NCBI GenBank assembly: GCA_016703945.1
Contig: JADJBC010000020.1
Span: forward strand, 62,001 to 126,000
From: Candidatus Aalborgicola danicus
GTDB lineage: Bacteria > Pseudomonadota > Gammaproteobacteria > Burkholderiales > Burkholderiaceae_C
Reading direction: 5' to 3'
Length of the DNA: 64,000 nucleotides
This document shows, piece by piece, positions 62,504-64,000 of the stretch. Below the pieces are notes generated by a model that saw only the letters and a list, made by a program, of their open reading frames with translations, was not told the origin of the DNA and ran no database searches. Every line of letters starts with the position of its first letter. Position 1 is the stretch's first letter. Made by a program: the position numbers and the translations under genes.

Positions 62504-63710
62504 ACTTCCTCCTCGGGGGCAGCGAACCCCGGGGGGGGACACCCGAGACCTCCTGGAGATGAACACCCGGCTGCAGGTGGAGCACCCGGTTACCGAGGCC
62601 ATCACCGGCCAGGATCTGGTCGAATGGCAATTGCGCGTGGCATCCGGTGAGCCGCTGCCGCTGCAGCAGGACCAATTGCGCATCCACGGCCATGCCATCG
62701 AGGCGCGTATTTGCGCCGAGAACCCGGACAACAATTTCCTGCCCGCGACCGGCACGCTGCATGTGTATGGCCTGCCGGCCTGCACCACGTTTGAGCGCGC
62801 CGACAACGCCGTGCGCGTGGATGCCGGCGTGCGCGAGGGCGACACCATCAGCCCCTATTACGACTCCATGGTGGCCAAGCTCATCGTCCACGGCGCCACC
62901 CGCGAGCAGGCCCTGGCGCGCCTGGACACGGCGCTGGCACAAACCCACATCGTGGGCCTGGCGACCAACGTGCAGTTTCTGCGCCATGTGACAACCAGTC
63001 CATCGTTCGCCCAGGCGCAGTTGGACACGGCGCTGATCCCACGCGAATCCGCCGTGCTGTTCAATCAGGAGAAGGTCGGGCTGCACATGGCCACCGCAGC
63101 CATGGTGGCCGACATGCTGGTCAGCGAACAGGCGCTGGCCCAGCAGGCCAATGTCCACGGCTGGATCGACCCCTGGGCGCAGCGCGACGGCTGGCGCTCA
63201 CACGGCGCGTCCAACCGCGAGTTCATGCTGGAGTTCCACGGCGAGCCGCACACCGCGCTGTTCACCCGCCTGCACGATGGGAGCCTGCAGTTGACGATTG
63301 ACGGCAACACCGCAGCCCTGCGCTACACACCGGTGGCAGGTGGTGCGCTGGATGTGCGCTATGGTGACCTGCGTTCGACCGTGCACTTGTATAAAAAAGG
63401 CGAGGTAGCCCACGTATTCACTGCGCTAGGCGCTACACAAATCGTAGCAATCGACGCGCTGGCCCATGCCGGTGAGGTGCATGCCGAAGTGGGCCGCCTG
63501 ACCGCACCCATGCCCGGCAAGGTCGTGTCGTTTGCCGTCAAGGCCGGTGACGCCGTCAAGAAAGGGCAGGCACTGGCCGTGATGGAGGCCATGAAGATGG
63601 AGCACACCATTGCCGCCCCGGCGGATGGCACGGTGGCCGAGTTGCTGTTTGCACCTGGCGACCAGGTGACCGAGGGCGCTGAGTTGCTCAAGCTGGAAGT
63701 CACTGGCTGA
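62442..63710 (+). pseudogene. mccA: Methylcrotonyl-CoA carboxylase alpha subunit, C-terminal part (frameshifted)
   Basis: Real family sequence starts at LLEMNTRLQVEHPVTEAITG (about 62550). It then completes the biotin carboxylase, the BT-like linker domain and a biotinyl domain with AVMEAMKMEHTIAAPADG (biotin on the Lys of AMKM). With the first part it would be about 690 residues, slightly over the usual length because of the insert. Without a frame repair the enzyme cannot work, and the leucine pathway would be blocked at this step. Confidence 0.85.
62514..62538. repeat. G-rich hairpin element interrupting mccA
   Basis: CGGGGGCAGCGAACCCCG forms a 5-bp CGGGG/CCCCG stem with loop GCAGCGAA, followed by more G (62531-62538). 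Eight-base direct copies AGATGAAC flank the region at 62498-62505 and 62557-62564 (59 bp apart). It has no counterpart in the biotin carboxylase family sequence, so it looks inserted. Confidence 0.6.
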
Positions 63711-63829
63711 CATGCTGTGCCAGCCGAACTTGTGGAGCCCGTCAGGTCCGTGAGGCCGCGGGTAAAAGCGCAGTCTAGAATCCGGGTGCCCCGTCGTGCA
63801 GGGCACGATCCAAACTGGAGTATGTTCGC

Positions 63830-64000
63830 GTGGCCATTGCAACCATCAACCGTTTGATCACCCTGTTTGACGGGGCATTTAAGGCGCTTGCTGCACCGGT
63901 GTGTATGGCCGAGTCCGAGCGATTGGCCATGATTGTGCAGTTCGCCATGGACTCCCGGGTGCGGGCCTACCACACCTCGGCCCATATCTTTGACCTGGTG
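63830..64000 (+). CDS. Unknown protein, truncated by the window edge
   Basis: It starts at GTG 63830 with GGAG at 63817-63820; an ATG at 63822 is in another frame that stops soon. The visible 57 residues (AIATINRLITLFDGAFKALA, then SRVRAYHTSAHIFDL) contain closely spaced His (HTSAHIFD). That would suit the start of an HD-type metal-dependent phosphohydrolase, but too little is present to decide. Confidence 0.55.
   Translation, partial: MAIATINRLITLFDGAFKALAAPVCMAESERLAMIVQFAMDSRVRAYHTSAHIFDLV

Noticed and set aside
63389..63440. Possible further copy of the 49-bp repeat inside mccA (TGTATAAAAAAGGCG ... GCGCTAGG)
   Set aside because: The CTAG core is two bases out of register and the encoded residues agree with normal mccA sequence, so chance is likely.

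Overview
The window looks like a stretch of a betaproteobacterial chromosome, most likely family Comamonadaceae (Rhodoferax-like). I infer this from gene content and order: rodA-tldD, mpl-tlpA-accBC-prmA, pilSR-ampD, an Ala/Lys/Pro histone H1-like protein, and a leucine-degradation carboxylase locus. I also infer it from short dispersed repeats of a kind I associate with that family. No database was searched, so the taxonomy is inference.

Layout. 1-5429 (+): the end of rodA, a beta-hydroxyacid dehydrogenase, tldD, an unknown gene ending in a poly-G tract, then aroG. aroG sits behind a previously unlisted Phe/Tyr-rich leader peptide and an intrinsic terminator. 5452-7171 (-): two unknown genes, one a lipoprotein with propeller-like repeats. 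7307-7510 (+): a small zinc-ribbon protein. 7559-14567 (-): an eight-gene lipid-modification operon (flavin amine oxidase, DUF1365, cyclopropane-synthase-like methyltransferase, chalcone-isomerase-like protein, MFS transporter, DUF3833 lipoprotein, SDR, NTF2-like). It is damaged by one frameshift and one poly-G tract. 14693-31365: a region of exported proteins. It holds a subtilase, two tandem LCCL/Ig surface proteins, a HTH regulator with a NBR1-type Ig domain, two DUF1566 proteins, and a very large HetC/vWA/Ig protein broken by three frameshifts.

31357-45379: housekeeping genes. These are a CoA-transferase, mpl, a nucleotidyltransferase-like protein, a TlpA-type thioredoxin, accB-accC, prmA, a zinc-ribbon DUF3426 protein, the H1-like protein and nrdA-nrdB. 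nrdA has a clear NrdR-controlled promoter. 45380-50199 (-): a cytochrome-assembly-like protein, a small zinc-finger protein, pilS, pilR and ampD in one run, divergent from ffh (50280-51644). 51675-55567: a thioesterase, then a YHYH lipoprotein translationally coupled to a HupE/UreJ-type membrane protein. 55690-63710: GST, acyl-CoA ligase and AraC regulator on the minus strand, divergent from mccB-DUF4126-mccA (leucine/isovalerate catabolism). mccA is interrupted by a G-rich hairpin and a frameshift. A truncated gene runs off the right edge.

Three themes link the window. First, several genes carry single-base indels, mostly at homopolymers, and there are two long poly-G tracts. These may be draft-sequence errors, so the broken genes should be read with that in mind. 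Second, a 49-bp dispersed repeat with constant internal spacing occurs at three clear places, two of them inside genes. Third, the best regulatory signals are the aroG attenuator (4107-4257) and the NrdR promoter (45052-45104).
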